The notes below the pieces were generated by a model. It had not been told where the DNA came from and did not search any database. It worked only from the letters and a program-made list of their open reading frames with translations. A stretch of 64,000 nucleotides of DNA from the NCBI GenBank assembly GCA_946894095.1, contig OX335655.1, positions 5,828,001-5,892,000 of the forward strand. Reading direction: 5' to 3'. Made by a program: the position numbers and the translations under genes. Origin of the DNA: Incurvaria masculella. Taxonomy: Eukaryota > Arthropoda > Insecta > Lepidoptera > Incurvariidae. Positions 21,001 through 34,800 of the stretch are shown here, in pieces (position 1 is the first letter of the stretch; the number at the start of each line of letters is the position of its first letter).

Positions 21001-24000
21001 CAGGCCAGCCCAGCAGGCTACCTCGCAGGAATTGTTTTACAACGAATCATGCGAAGAGTCAACCGAGTATGTGGAGGACCTAGAGGAAGCCGAGCCGCAG
21101 TTGGAATGCGAGGAGGCGGAATTCTCAGACAATGCCTATCTCGAGGACTCATTGCTTGAAAATGTCGAGAATTTTCGAATAACAGCCTCACACAAGAGAT
21201 TCACCTAAATACCGACAAAAACCTTAGACTTCCCTACATACAACTGCCCGAAATTGCATCCAAATTTATGATTGACACAGGTAGCACACGATCCTTTATA
21301 AGCCCTAAAATTGCGAACAAGTACCTACAACAGTTTGTTTCACAGGAGCCATTCGATGTGGTCAGTACGCATGCAACAAGCCGACATAACCATGTTGTAA
21401 AAATTCCCTTGTTTAAAACATTTAAATCCCCCGATATCCACAAATTTTATGTATATAATGTAGATTCGCGCTACGACGGACTGATAGGTAGCGACCTTTT
21501 AAACCAACTAGAAGCCAGTGTGGACATGAAATCTAGAACACTGTTTACAAAAAATACAAGCATTCCCATCACATACACTCCACCTGAGAAGGTAGATATC
21601 ATCTTACAACCTCGCACAGAGTGCCGAGTCAAGCTTCCTGTCTACATATTCAAGGGCGATGCATTGTTAGATTATAAACAGTTCACCGAAGGCGTGCGAA
21701 TGCCTGCAGCTATAGTGAAATGTGAGAACGGTTATGCCCACACAGTCATTCAGAATACTCTCGATCAGCAAATGACACTCACAATCACGAAACCATTTCA
21801 TGTCGAGCCTTTTGTAACAAAACCGAGTAATGTCAATTTTACGGATAGTTATGAAGAAAATCTAAATATAGATAAAATTCAAAAGAGAAATTTGTGCAAA
21901 CTAAGACTAGACCATTGCAACAAAGAAGAGAAACACGAAATTTGGAAAATATGTAACGAATTTAAAGACATATTTTATTCGGAAGAATTACCCTTGACTT
22001 TTTCGAACCAGGTGAAGCACAAAATTAGAACGACCAATGAAGACCCTATCTATAACAGGGCATACCGACAGCCCCCTGCACAGACAGAGGAAATAAAAAG
22101 ACAAGTGGAGAAACTATTAAAAGATGATGTCATCAAAGAATCAAATTCACCTTGGAGTGCCCCTGTCCATCTAGTGCCCAAGAAAATTGATGCAACTGGC
22201 AAACAAAAATGGAGGATGGTAGTTGATTATCGGCGGCTCAACGAAATAACCATAGATGACAAGTACCCCTTACCTAACATCAACGACCTCTTCGATAAAT
22301 TGGGCAGAAGTACTTACTTTTCTACACTAGACCTGGCCAGCGGATACCATCAGTTAGAAGTCGCACCAGAAGACCGTACAAAAACTGCCTTTAGCACTCA
22401 GTTTGGCCACTATGAGTTTAACCGTATGCCCTTTGGCCTAAAAACCGCCCCTGCCACCTTTCAGCGTGCTATGGACAATATACTGCGAGGACTGCAAGGC
22501 TTGCACTGCCTTGTTTACCTCGACGACATAATCATTTTCTCATCGAGTCTCCAAGAACACACTGACAAGCTGAGAAAAATATTCCAACGTTTGAGGGAAA
22601 CAAACATGAAAGTACAGCTTGACAAATCGGAATTCTTACGAAAGGAGGTATTATATTTAGGCCACACCATAACTAAGGATGGACTTAAACCAAATGAGGA
22701 CAAAATCGCAGCTGTAATGAAATACCCCATTCCAACAACAAGGACAGAGATAAAAAGCTTCCTCGGATTGGTGGGCTATTACAGAAAGTTCATACCTGAC
22801 TTTGCAAAAATAACTCGACCCCTAACTGCATGTTTGAAGAAAAACAAAAAAATAATAGTGGATGATTCATATATAAAATCATTCGAAAAGTGTAAAGAAC
22901 TCTTGACCAATGCACCACTCCTACAATACCCTAACTTCGAAAAGCCGTACATATTAGCCACGGACGCGAGTAATCAAGCCATCGGCAGCGTACTGTCTCA
23001 GGGGCCCGTGGGAAACGACAAACCAGTCGCTTATGCCAGCAGAACGCTCAGTGATACGGAAACGAGGTATAGTACCATAGAAAAGGAACTACTCGCCGTC
23101 ATCTGGGCTGTAAAATATTTCAGACCTTACTTATACGGCCGAAAATTCACTATACTAACAGATCACAGACCATTGGCATGGCTGTATGGACTTAAAGAAC
23201 CTAATAGCAAACTTACAAGATGGAGACTAAGACTACAAGAATTCGATTTTGATATCATTTACAAAAAGGGAAAACTTAATACCAACGCAGACGCCCTTTC
23301 TAGAATAAAGATTAACGCACTGAGCGACGATACTTCATCCATGCAAGTAAACCTCGACGAGGAAGATATAAACCAACAAGACGATATGCAAGAAGTAATT
23401 GAGCAACATTTGAGAGCGCAAATGCAGGAAGCAGTTGAGGAAATGAAAACCGAGAAAGATAATAATTGTGAAGACGAAAAAGAATCAGTTATCCCAATCA
23501 TAGACATTTCTGACTCTAATAGTGATGTTACTGCCCATTCCGTAACTAACAGAGAGCATGAAGCAATACCAATTCTTCATGAAGCAGTCGACACTAAAGC
23601 AAACCAAATACTAGTTTATACATGGTTTAAAAATAAACTTGCAGTAAAAGACCGGTCAGAAGAAAAAAATAAAATACTAGAAGTCCACCTCCCAATAAAG
23701 AATGATGAATTAGTAAAACAATTTCTAAAAGAATACGTAGACTATAAAAAGAAGTACCACATCTATTTCGAAAACGAAGAACTAAGGAAAAGTTTCAACA
23801 GAGTTATAACCACTTTATTCAAAAAAGGTAAACAAAATATGATAGAATGTACAGAGCGAGTCATACACCTCACAGACGAATCAGACCAAAGAGATATCGT
23901 AATAAAAAACCATGAAGGAAAAACGTGCCATAGAGGGATAACAGAAACATTGACAAGAATCAAAAGACATTACTATTGGAATAAAATGAAGGAAACAGTT

Positions 24001-27000
24001 TCGGCAATCATAAATGCATGCGAACCTTGCAGAAAAATGAAATATGACCGAAAACCAATAAAACCCTCTCTACAACTAACCCAAACTCAGAACGCACCCT
24101 TTCAGGAAATCTTTATAGACCTCTTCTCAATAGAATCAAAATATTTTCTTACAGCCGTCGACGCATTTAGTAAACTAGGCCAAGCAATAGAAATTTCAAA
24201 CCGTAGTACACCTGAAGTGGTAAGAGCGCTAATAAAATACTTTTCACTATATGGTACGCCTAGCAAAATCAGCAGCGATGCCGGCAGTGAATTTAATAAT
24301 GAATTACTAAAAGAACTCATGCTGCTATATAAAATCGATGCCCATATAAGCACCCCTAACAACCCTAATTCGACAGCAATTGTGGAACGGTTTCACTCAA
24401 CCATAACAGAAATTTATAGACTAGTAAAAAATGAACAAAAAGAAATGGACGTACCATCAATCATGACATATGCAATCATGGCATATAACAATACCATACA
24501 TAGTGCTACGCACTTGACTCCATTCGAAATAGTTTTTGGCCATACAGATACAGGAAATATATTCGATATAGACAGAGAAAAAACACTATTGCAAAAACTG
24601 TTACAAGACCATCGGAAGAGACTATCCATTATATACGAATCTGTAAGCGAAAAACTAATAAATGACAAGGAAAGGGTTCATGAGAAAAGAGCTGGTGAAA
24701 ACCCACCAGACCTTCAGGAAAAAGACACAATTTACTTTAAAAACTCGAGAAACAGAAAAGGAAAAGAAAAAGCTCGATATGAAAAAGCCGAAGTCAACGG
24801 ACCACCTAATAGAAATGTTGTGCCTGTAAGTCTTGGCGGAAGGAAAAGTTCATATTAAAAATGTGAAACGCCCCCCGCAGGTCGTGGATGGTGATGCTGG
24901 CCCTAGCACAAGCGGAATCAGGAGAGTCCATGCTACTAAAAAGGTTGGATAAGAACCCAGGTATCTTACCCCTACGACTAGGTCATGCGAAAATACAACA
25001 TGATGAATGGAAAATAGTTAAGACTTTAGATTTAAATGAACTAACTTTAGACTTAGAAAATAATCTAATGAAGTATGACAGATTAGATGAGTTAATTTTA
25101 GGAAAAGAAGAATGCTACCGAGAATTCGTAGGACATAAAAACCAAGTAGATTATATGAAACAAATAGCAATAGACAAATTAAATCAACTATCACCAACCA
25201 GCCGTTCAAAGAGAGGCCTCCTCAACCCTATTGGTTCTATGATTAAATTATTAACAGGAAATTTGGATCACAAAGACGCTGAACATTATGACACAATTAT
25301 CCATCAGGCACAGTCCAAGCTGAACAGACAAGGAACCAAAATCACTCTAATCTCCAAAATAATAGAAAACGAAGTAAATATTAGCAAAACAATAGATCAA
25401 AATATAGCTAGTCTAGATAAACGATTAACACGTATCGAAACTATAATCAAAGAAAACGATACAACTCGAATGCGAAGTTTCTTTTATATCAATATACTTT
25501 CTATGTATAATCAATTTATGAGTAATTTTAGAACAATTCAAATCAAAATCGATGAAATCGAAACAGCAATTGCGTTTAGCAAATTAAATATATTGCATCA
25601 GTCCATTATAAACTCGACTGATTTGCTCAACATTCTAACTACAATAGAGAAAACTGATGTGTTAACTTACGCAGCTAGCAAAAGTAATCTTATTAAGATA
25701 GAACAAAGTATTAAAGTTAAAGCCTATGCAAAAGCCAAGCAACTTGTATTTATTTTGGAAGTACCCCTATTAGAAAAAGACACATATACTTATTACAAGG
25801 TTATCCCTATTCCAATGTACAAACCAGAAACCCATGAAACCCATATCATTCTTCCAAAATATCCTTACCTTCTAGTGAATGGAATGAAATACAAGACTAT
25901 TGTGAAACCATGTGAGACCCTAGAGGAAGAACATCATCTATGCAGACCAAACGACGAGACACCCTATGCAGAATCTACATGCATCACCCAACTTATGCAA
26001 TATCACAATAATTATTCTTCCTGTGAACTACACCGAGTCGAAATCGAGGAGGTGAAGATTCACAAACTACCACTAAGACAATGGTTGGTATACACACGAA
26101 ACGAAGTAGTTACTACAGAAGAATGCAACGAAGAATCATCGAACCAACTCATCCAAGGCACCTACATCCTGACAGACATTGGAGCCTGTGAAATATCCAT
26201 TGGGAACATCCATATAAAACCAGAACGGATCACCTACACCAGAAATCCCTCAAGAATTCCAATCATCCCACTGGCACTACAGTCATCAGGACCACAACTC
26301 AAATTGGCGGAAACGAAACCCATCAAGCTTACAGGAGTCAACATGGACAACATAGAGTTCCTGATGCACACTCTTCAAGAAAATGATGGACCAATTGAAA
26401 CAAATGTCTTAAAAGTTAATTCAATAAGTTTAGGAACAGTGATCCTATATGTGGCTATTACCTTAACATTAATAGTTTTTTCACTAGTAAAATTTAGAAA
26501 TATAATATTTGTAAAGAAAAATTATTCGAGTGAAGAAAAACCATCCTCGGATAATTTTCCTCTTAAGGAGGGAGGAGTTACGCTGCCAGTACTAACGATT
26601 CCCATACATTCTGCAGCGTCAACATCACGCCACCAATCATTCGATCGGTGAAGCATGACCAAATAAGGCAATGTGTTGCGCCTTCCTGGGAAATGCATGG
26701 CTAGCACTTTATTAGCATAAATACCCTCAGCTCCTTAGAACCATTGATATTTTCTGATTGTCATTCACGCCGTGTCCACGTCTCTAATAAAGTATTTTAA
26801 ATTAATCTTTGCTTTTTAAAAAGGCGTTCCCGTGACTCGTGAACTTAACTCGCGCAGTGGGCGTTAAGCGAACTAACATTTGCGAGTCCGAGTTTGATTT
26901 GACAGCTTACTCAACGTTGCCGTAAATACGTCGACGTTGCCGTTTACTCCGACTCCGCGTTTTCATACAGATCGGAAGTCCGAGTTTGACTTTGACAGCT

Positions 27001-30000
27001 TGAAGAAGTAAAACCACAGAATATCTAGTAAAAACTTGTATGGAGTTTGACGTTTTTACGGAACTTCGAAGTTACGTAAACGCCAATTTAGGTGAGAACT
27101 CACGACTGACCACTCTGATCCATTTTCAGAATCCATGTAAAACTGTAGGTCCCTTTCTCATGCTAGGTGGTAGTTTATGGGCCGCCCAGGTCGGTACCAT
27201 CGCATTGGATTAAAAGAAGGTCGTTGCGGGAATGAATTTCCATCCAGTTCAATGTAGCCATGCTCAGTTTTTTTTTGTTTTTATGTAACTGGACATAGAT
27301 GGATACCACACAGTCATGATATTAGCCCAGCACACCACATTCCCGAAGGATTTAGGTGCTATGCCAGCACCTTTCTTTTATGATCATAGCTCCAGTAACA
27401 CCTCTATACCGGGGCGCGTTGAGAAGGGTCAGTACAGGCAACACTGAAACAATAGGATAGAGAGAAATGTATTCTAAGGAACAATGTTGTCAATTTTAGA
27501 GATATGACTTGAATATGAGATATGTTTTCAAACCTTTATCTAAATTAAAATTATGTATTCATATTTTTAATGATAATTTATTTACAATTTTAAAAAATTT
27601 GGATGTTGTCCAACAAGAAAGTATTGATAAATCTATAAATGCAGTTTTTCATATCTCGACCCATTTCACCGCGCCACTCTATATACCTATATTAATGAGA
27701 AGACAAAATGTTGACTCACCGAATGGGCTGAACAGCTGGCTGATCTCATTCCTGCTCCACTCCGTCGGGAAGCTGATGTGGAATACGTGATCCCTCGACG
27801 GCGTGGCTGCAACCAAAGGCATTTCATTATTAAAAATGTCTTTCGGAAACACTTGAAGCACCTCTTACTGTAATTTATATGGATCCTGGGTCTGAAATAA
27901 AGAATTTATTATTATTATTAACGCGTGAACCAAATTTGAACGCATACATGGTCATGGTACATGATTATTTACAGTCACAATCGTCCGATCATGCCTTTAT
28001 GACTTTCAGTCGCTGCTTTTTGTGTAATGTCTTCTATTCAAAAGTCAACTTTTCAATGATGGAGGATACCCACGAAAGTTATGTTTGCTTATTTCTATGA
28101 TGATATATATATTTATGTAGAATCGGTTACAGAGCAGGTTGACGTACACATTGGTAGAGTAATGAAAGATTTGCTTGCTGGTTCAATTTCAGCTTTGCAC
28201 TATACTCATAGTCGTTCTTGCTTCACAGTCAATTTATATCATGGAATGTCATACGTATGTATGTATGGAGGGACTGTAGATTAATTCCAAATTATCGGTA
28301 AACAGCAGGTGGCGAAATTGGAGGACGCAATATCCGCAAATGGTATGTTTTGCTGGTTTGAGTCCAGCCTTGCAGTATATTCGTAAAGTAATTATTTTAC
28401 TGGGCTCTTTATTTAATTAAGGTCCTTGCTTAACGGTCGATTATACATACATACATATCACATTCCCTGGAATAAGCGACAAACCTGTTAGTACGAAAAA
28501 GTAAATTGACTTGACACATATCATATTTGCAGAAATGTACGAAAAAAACTCACGGTCCTTCCCGGCCAAGTTCATGTAGGGCGAGTCGTGGTGCGCGGTC
28601 TTCGACAGGTACAGCTTGTCGAGAAAGGGCTTCAGCAGGGGCGCGTCGGCGCGGACACGGGGCGAGGCGGGGGGGGCCGGGTCGCCGCGCATGCGCGCCA
28701 CGTGCGCGTGCATCGCCAGGAAGCAGAGCCCCGTGACGTACGCGTCGTAGCCCGCCTCGTGGCTCTTGTCCTGCGCGCGCTGGTAGCCGCGCCCCTCCGC
28801 TGACTCTGCGTGTTGTCACTTTTACGTTACAAAAATCATAATAACTGTAATTAGAAATGTCCTGGAATGACACCTATGTCCCATGCGGTGTGTTAGGCTA
28901 TGTTCAAGCAGGTAGTGCTGACTGGCCGGTGAAGGCGCCCTGAAACGTCGATGCATCCATAAAAACCCTGAACTACTGGATCCAGTGGTAACTATGTCTT
29001 CCCACTACAATGGCGTTCGTTGGTCGGCGTCTGCTGGATTCGCCGACTGCCGTCGCCGACTGCCGTCGCCGACACTTCACTTCACGAGGCACTCATGTTG
29101 ATGATTTCTGTCAAGGGCACTAACACACGACCTTGTGAAGGCTTTCAAAAAATGGTCTCTCCCACAAAACTAACTGTGTCATAGGCACAGTCCACTTCCT
29201 CTCGGATGTGTCATTCGATCTGTCATCAAAAATATGTTGTAATATAAAATAGACATTTTTGACCTTATCATGTTGGAAAGAAATACAATGAGAATATATC
29301 TAAGGATCGGGTACTGAACGTAATATCGTAACATACAAAACCAATGTTTGTGCTACAAGTTCATGTTGGAAAAAAAATACATCGTGGAATACATTTAAGG
29401 TTCGTAGCCTAGTGGCGCAGGGACTGGCCTAGCGTACCAGAGCCCTGGGTTCGATACTGACATGCACCACTGTCTTTCTCTTTCCGAGTTCGATAAGTGC
29501 ATTTTGTCACGAATACGAGCTGCTCCATGGTTCGGAATCCATGTAAAACTATAGGTCCCCTTCCCCTACTAGGTGGTAGGGTTTAAGCCCGCCCGGTTTG
29601 GTACCATCGCATTGGATGAAAAGATGGTCGAAGCGGCAATGAAAATTTGTCCGTGTTTTCCATCCAGTTCAATGTAGCCGTGCTCATAAAGGGAAGGTCC
29701 TGGCATGGCACCAAATTCCTTCGGAAATGTGGTGTATTGGGCTAATATCATAACGGTAGTTGTGTGGTATTAGCCATCCATGTCAGGTCGCATAAAAAAA
29801 AAAAAAGGATAGGGTACTCACCAACTTGTGGCATTTCGAAGGGCTCCTCGGAAAGTGTGGCGAGCAGATGTGGAAGCACGCTCGAGCCGACCTTGTCCTT
29901 GAATGGCGGCAGGCTCGACATGTACTTCGTGTCCAAGACTCTGCACATCCAAACACGAGATTCTTGTGCCAGAGGTCATGAGTTCGTATGCCGCCTCGTT

Positions 30001-31800
30001 CATTGACAAGGTCATCTTTTCTTTCTTAATTGGATAAGTGCCATTTTTCACGCATGTGAACGGGTCTATGCTTCGGTGCACTGAAAAATAAATGTTACGA
30101 AACACAGCCGGACAAGCTTGGCCTCACCACTCTAAAAGAACGAAGATAACGGGGAGATCTTATTGAAACATTTAAAATACTCAACTCTTCTTATAACTCT
30201 ACCAAGCTACAAGATATGTTCACCCTTGCTAATACTAAAAACCTGAGGGGGCACTGAAAAAAACTGTACCACAATCGCTCAAAGCAGAACCCTCGACGAC
30301 ACTTTCTTGCCAACAGAGTAGTAGAATCTTGGAACAGTCTTCCCAGTGAAGTTGTAAATGCTGTCTCCGTAAATTCCTTCAAAAATAAACTGGACAATCA
30401 CATAAAACATAAAAAAATATACATAATAAATAAATAAATAAGTTTTGTGATAATGGCGCATCAGCTTAAAGTTGCTAGTCTATCAATAATAATAATAATA
30501 ATATCATAATAATATAATCCATTCAATACTGTAACAAGGCCCGCTAGGTTTTAGGGTGTACGAAACTCATTCGTATGGTGTCAATGGGGCAAATGTAGTA
30601 TAAATGCACTGACTGTAGTTAGTTTGCTAAGAACTCGGGATAAATCCATCATCGTTACATAAGTCTTAATATTCTCTATTCGCTAAGAAGGTTCAAACCC
30701 CTTAATTAACACATGTGACGTTTTCATTTGTAGACCTTTTTTTTTTTTAATATCATCAAGTAACGCTATCGGAATCTTTAGTAGTGATATGTAAGTTAAG
30801 TCAATACACATTTTGGCGTATGCGGATATGCAGGCAGATGCTAGTAAACGAGAAACTATTTACGAGGATGTTGTGTGCTGTGCTTCTTCGTTATGGACAC
30901 AATATTATTGTTACTTTTATAAAATGTTATTACTTGATAAAGGATGTAATGTTGTACAAATTGTAACAATTTGAGACGATTGTTATTGATTGCGTGAAGT
31001 GATTTCAAATTATTATTAAATAATATTCTTTCAGAATTAAAGTATCCACTAAACTGTTGAAACCGGCCAAAGTCAATGTATAAATAAAATATAGCAGCAC
31101 AATAACATACCTTGGCAGCATGCAGTGCGCAAACTCTTTGAAGGTGGAGTAGTCGTCGGGTAGCGGCTGATAGAAGTGGTTTAGCGTGTGGAGAACATCG
31201 AGTAGCATATTGTGCCCAACTACCAGCTTCTCCTGCACACAGACACACATGCATATAGCGACGACGTACATAGTTCGTAGTGCGTTTTTTTTTTTTTTAT
31301 GTGACTGGACATGATGGCTAATACCACACCTTCTGTCATGGTATTAGCCCAACACACCACATGGGAACTAGGTGCCATGCCAGGACCTTCCTTATATTGC
31401 TCGGCTACATTGAACTGGATGGAAAACACGGACAATTTTCATTGCCGCTTCGACCATCGTTCATTCAATGCGATGGTACCAACCCGGGCGGGATTAACCC
31501 TACCACCTAGTAAGTAAGGAAGGGGACCTACAGTTTAACGTGGAATCCGAACCACGGCCAGCCTCTCTCAACGGTCTAATGGTCACCCATCCAAGACCAG
31601 ACCGGACCCAGCGTTGCTTAACTTCGGAGAGCGATCGCCGAAGTGTCGCGCCACTGGGCCACTGAGGCTGACAACTTTCTACGCCTACGCGTGCTACGCC
31701 TGTTGTTTCTTGTACAACAGGCGTAGCACGTTGTGCTACGCCTGTTGTACAATACAATGTTTCTTGTGTCGGTTCGGGTTCTTTATTTCTAAACCAAGAT

Positions 31801-31831
<31 letters not shown>

Positions 31832-34800
31832 GAAATATTTCGTAATGAAATTGTACAACATTTCAGTGGGTTCTGAAAACAATGGTATAAGACTTGTGGT
31901 TGCGCTGTAAGCTTTTATGTCCATTTATAGCTCCTAGACAAGGCTTCTGCCCGTTTTCCAGGAAGTCTATTTGCGTTCAGTAACAGTGGTTGATATAATA
32001 ATAAAAGTATGCCTAGACTTAGCATTTCCTTCTTTATTTAAGTAAAAAATAATAATTCATATATATATATATATAAATGTATTGTAGGCTGTATATTAAT
32101 ATATGTATATATAAATAGCAATGGAAAGAAACAGCTTTGGATGCATATATGTAGTTAAGTAGTATAGATTGGTGCCCATCCCTATATACTAGGTGGTAGG
32201 GTTATGCCCACCTGTGTTGTTACCATGCAATGGTCAAAGTGGGAGTCAAAAATTGTCCAGACAAGTACAATGTAGACGCGTTAATATAAATGTTCTTGCA
32301 TGGCACCAAATCCCTTAAAGAATGCAATTTTTTGGGCTATTATCATGACAGTAGGTGTGGCATCTATTTCGGTTTCCATGAAAAAAATTGCCTCAACCAT
32401 AACACGGTCAAACTGTTAATAATTACAAAACGAGAAAAATTGTTTTAAGACTGAAATTATATTTTATGTGACATAGGATGGCCCAATACACCTCATGGGA
32501 ACTAGGTGCCATGCCAGGACCTTCCTTGACCTTCCTACATTGAACTGGATGGAAAACACAGACAATTCTCATTGCCACTTCTAACATACATTCAATACGA
32601 CAGCACCAACCTGAGCAGGATTTAGTTTAACGTGGAATACAAACTACAAACGACAAATCCCTTAGGCGGCTCTTAGGATACAAACAGGAAGAACAGCAGT
32701 GGGTCCAATTGCAAAAAATTGACGACTCGGAACCAACACAGCATATTTTAAATTAGATAGTTTAGAAGTTTGTTACTTTATCACACTTTAATGGCTGAAA
32801 TTATTTCAATGAAGTTGGTGGGTAGAAAACTATATGTCACGCATAACCAGACAGATATAAAAAAAATTAATCTTACGAATACGACTACCTTCTTAACTTT
32901 TTTCATGCAACCTGACATGGATGACTAATACCACACAAATACCATTATGATATTAGCCCAATACACCACATTTCCGAAGGAATTGGTCGCCATGCCAGGA
33001 CCTCCCTTTTAAGAGCACTGCTACATTGAATTGGATGGAAAACACGGACAATATTTCATTGCCACTTCGACCATTATTCAATGCAATGGTACCAACCCAG
33101 GCGGGCTTAAGCCCTACTACCTAGTAGGAGAATGGGACCTACAGTTTTACATGGATTCCGAACCACGGAGCAGCACATATGAAACAAAATAAATAATTTT
33201 GAATTTGAATTTGAATTTGAATTTGAATATTGGTTATAAAATGCACTTATCCAACTCGGAAAGAGAAAGAAAGTGGTGCATGAACAGGGCGAGGATTTTG
33301 GTATGCTAGGCAAGTCTCCATGCCACTAGGCTAAAAGCCACTACAACTGTTTGCAACCTTGCTTCATTTGAGGCGCCAGCCTCAGTGGCCCAGTGGCGCG
33401 ACACTTCGGCGATCGCTCTCCGAAGTTAAGCAACGCTGGGTCCAGTCTGGTCTTGGATGGGTGACCATTCGACCGTTGAGAGAGGCTAGCCGTGGTTCGG
33501 ATTCCACGTTAAGCTGTAGGTCCCCTTCCTTGCTTACTAGGTGGTAGGGTTTATCCCGCCCGGGTTGGTACCATCGCATTGGATGAACGATGGTCGAAGC
33601 GGCAATGAAAATTGTCCGTGTTTTCCATCCAGTTCAATGTAGCCGTGCAATATAAGGAAGGTCCTGGCATGGCACCATGACAGAACTTGTGGTATTAGCC
33701 ATCCATATCCAGTCACATAAAAACAAAAAAATAAAAATAAATTAAGGTTCGTGACTACGGGAAGTAAGTCTCACCGACAGAAGGTTGCAACCTACCGACT
33801 CGGTGATGAGGCGAGCGACACGCGAGAACCCCACCGCCTCCTCCAGCTCCGCCCATTCGCTCTGCCTCTTCTCCTCTTCGCGGTCCCGACTCTCGTCCGA
33901 CGAGGACAGGCGGCTGATCTTCAGAACCCTACGCAATCCGGGAGACTTTGTAAAGTTCACAATTCTAATTCGCCAAGATTAGTGGACTGGCTAATGTTAA
34001 AATTTGACAAATCAATGTCTATGGATGAATATAAATGATAAAGAATAAAGTGTAAACAAGGGAAAATAAATAGTTAATTATGCATTTGTCAATTAAATGT
34101 TCAATCAAGTTTGGGTTGACATTGCCGTCATCATTGCTTGATTTGGATGTTTATGGTATGTTTGCAATACATAATTTGATTTAAATTCCATTTCATATCA
34201 TGCACGTATGCATAGGCTAATAAGAATATACATGGAACATTTTAATTTGGAAGATCGGAAAGCACTGGCAGGAGTGGATTACGTTCGACGGTAAGTACTC
34301 GGAAATTTTAATATTGAGGAATTAATAAGGTTTTTTTTAATTATAAACAATTTTCCTGTATTTTTTATTAGCTGTTTGTTTCTCTTTTTTTTGCAATCGT
34401 TTACATTGTTTCATGCCTACGTTTTTATAAAGTACAAAACATTTTATAAATTGTTTATCCTTATTAAGATCTGCAAAATACATATCTACAGAAGCCAAGC
34501 GTACCGATTACTGTTCTCTTGCACGAGGGACTCCACGTACGCCTGATCCTTGAAGCGGAGGCCTACCTCCTGGAAGACGAGCTTGCGGATGAACGCGTTG
34601 CAGCGGTCGATCTCGAGCGCCGCCGGCTCCGACGCCTCCAGGAACTCCTTCACCCTCGCCCTGGTAATGCCACTTTATAAATTTTCGAGATAATTGCACA
34701 AAATTATATCCATACTAATATTATAAATGTGAAAGTAACTGACATTTTGATGGCTTTTTGTGGCGTAAATTAAACTCAAAGGGGATTTCACAGTAGATGA

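Larger units (their letters stand above)
19346..26850 (+). mobile_element. complete gypsy-group errantivirus (LTR, gag, pol, env, LTR)
   Basis: A 7.5-kb endogenous insect retrovirus with two 275-bp LTRs that appear identical, a CGCG duplication on each side (19342-19345, 26851-26854), a primer-binding site, a polypurine tract and three open frames in gag-pol-env order. LTR ends AGTTA...TAACT, the serine-tRNA-type primer site and env place it with the 17.6/297/ZAM group. The CGCG target recalls the alternating purine-pyrimidine sites of ZAM. No internal break was seen. It lies antisense to PNLDC1 in intron 9. Identical LTRs imply recent integration. Confidence 0.93.

Noticed and set aside
21268..24858. 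Pol starting at its first ATG
   Set aside because: The -1 frame is open upstream across the end of gag, and the protease would lack its N-terminal strand; frameshift expression is more likely.
29404..29475. A functional tRNA gene
   Set aside because: A- and B-box-like motifs exist, but no full cloverleaf with an acceptor stem could be drawn, and the SINE body follows directly.
31500..31757. Protein-like frames repeated over the 5S-headed SINEs (also at 33359, 39491, 56007)
   Set aside because: The same peptide recurs at each SINE because the SINE head is open by chance; the sequence is 5S rRNA-like and not coding.
33379..33480. A functional 5S rRNA gene
   Set aside because: Only the central and internal-promoter part of 5S is present. 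The 5' and 3' arms that pair in 5S are replaced by SINE sequence, and several copies share the same junctions.
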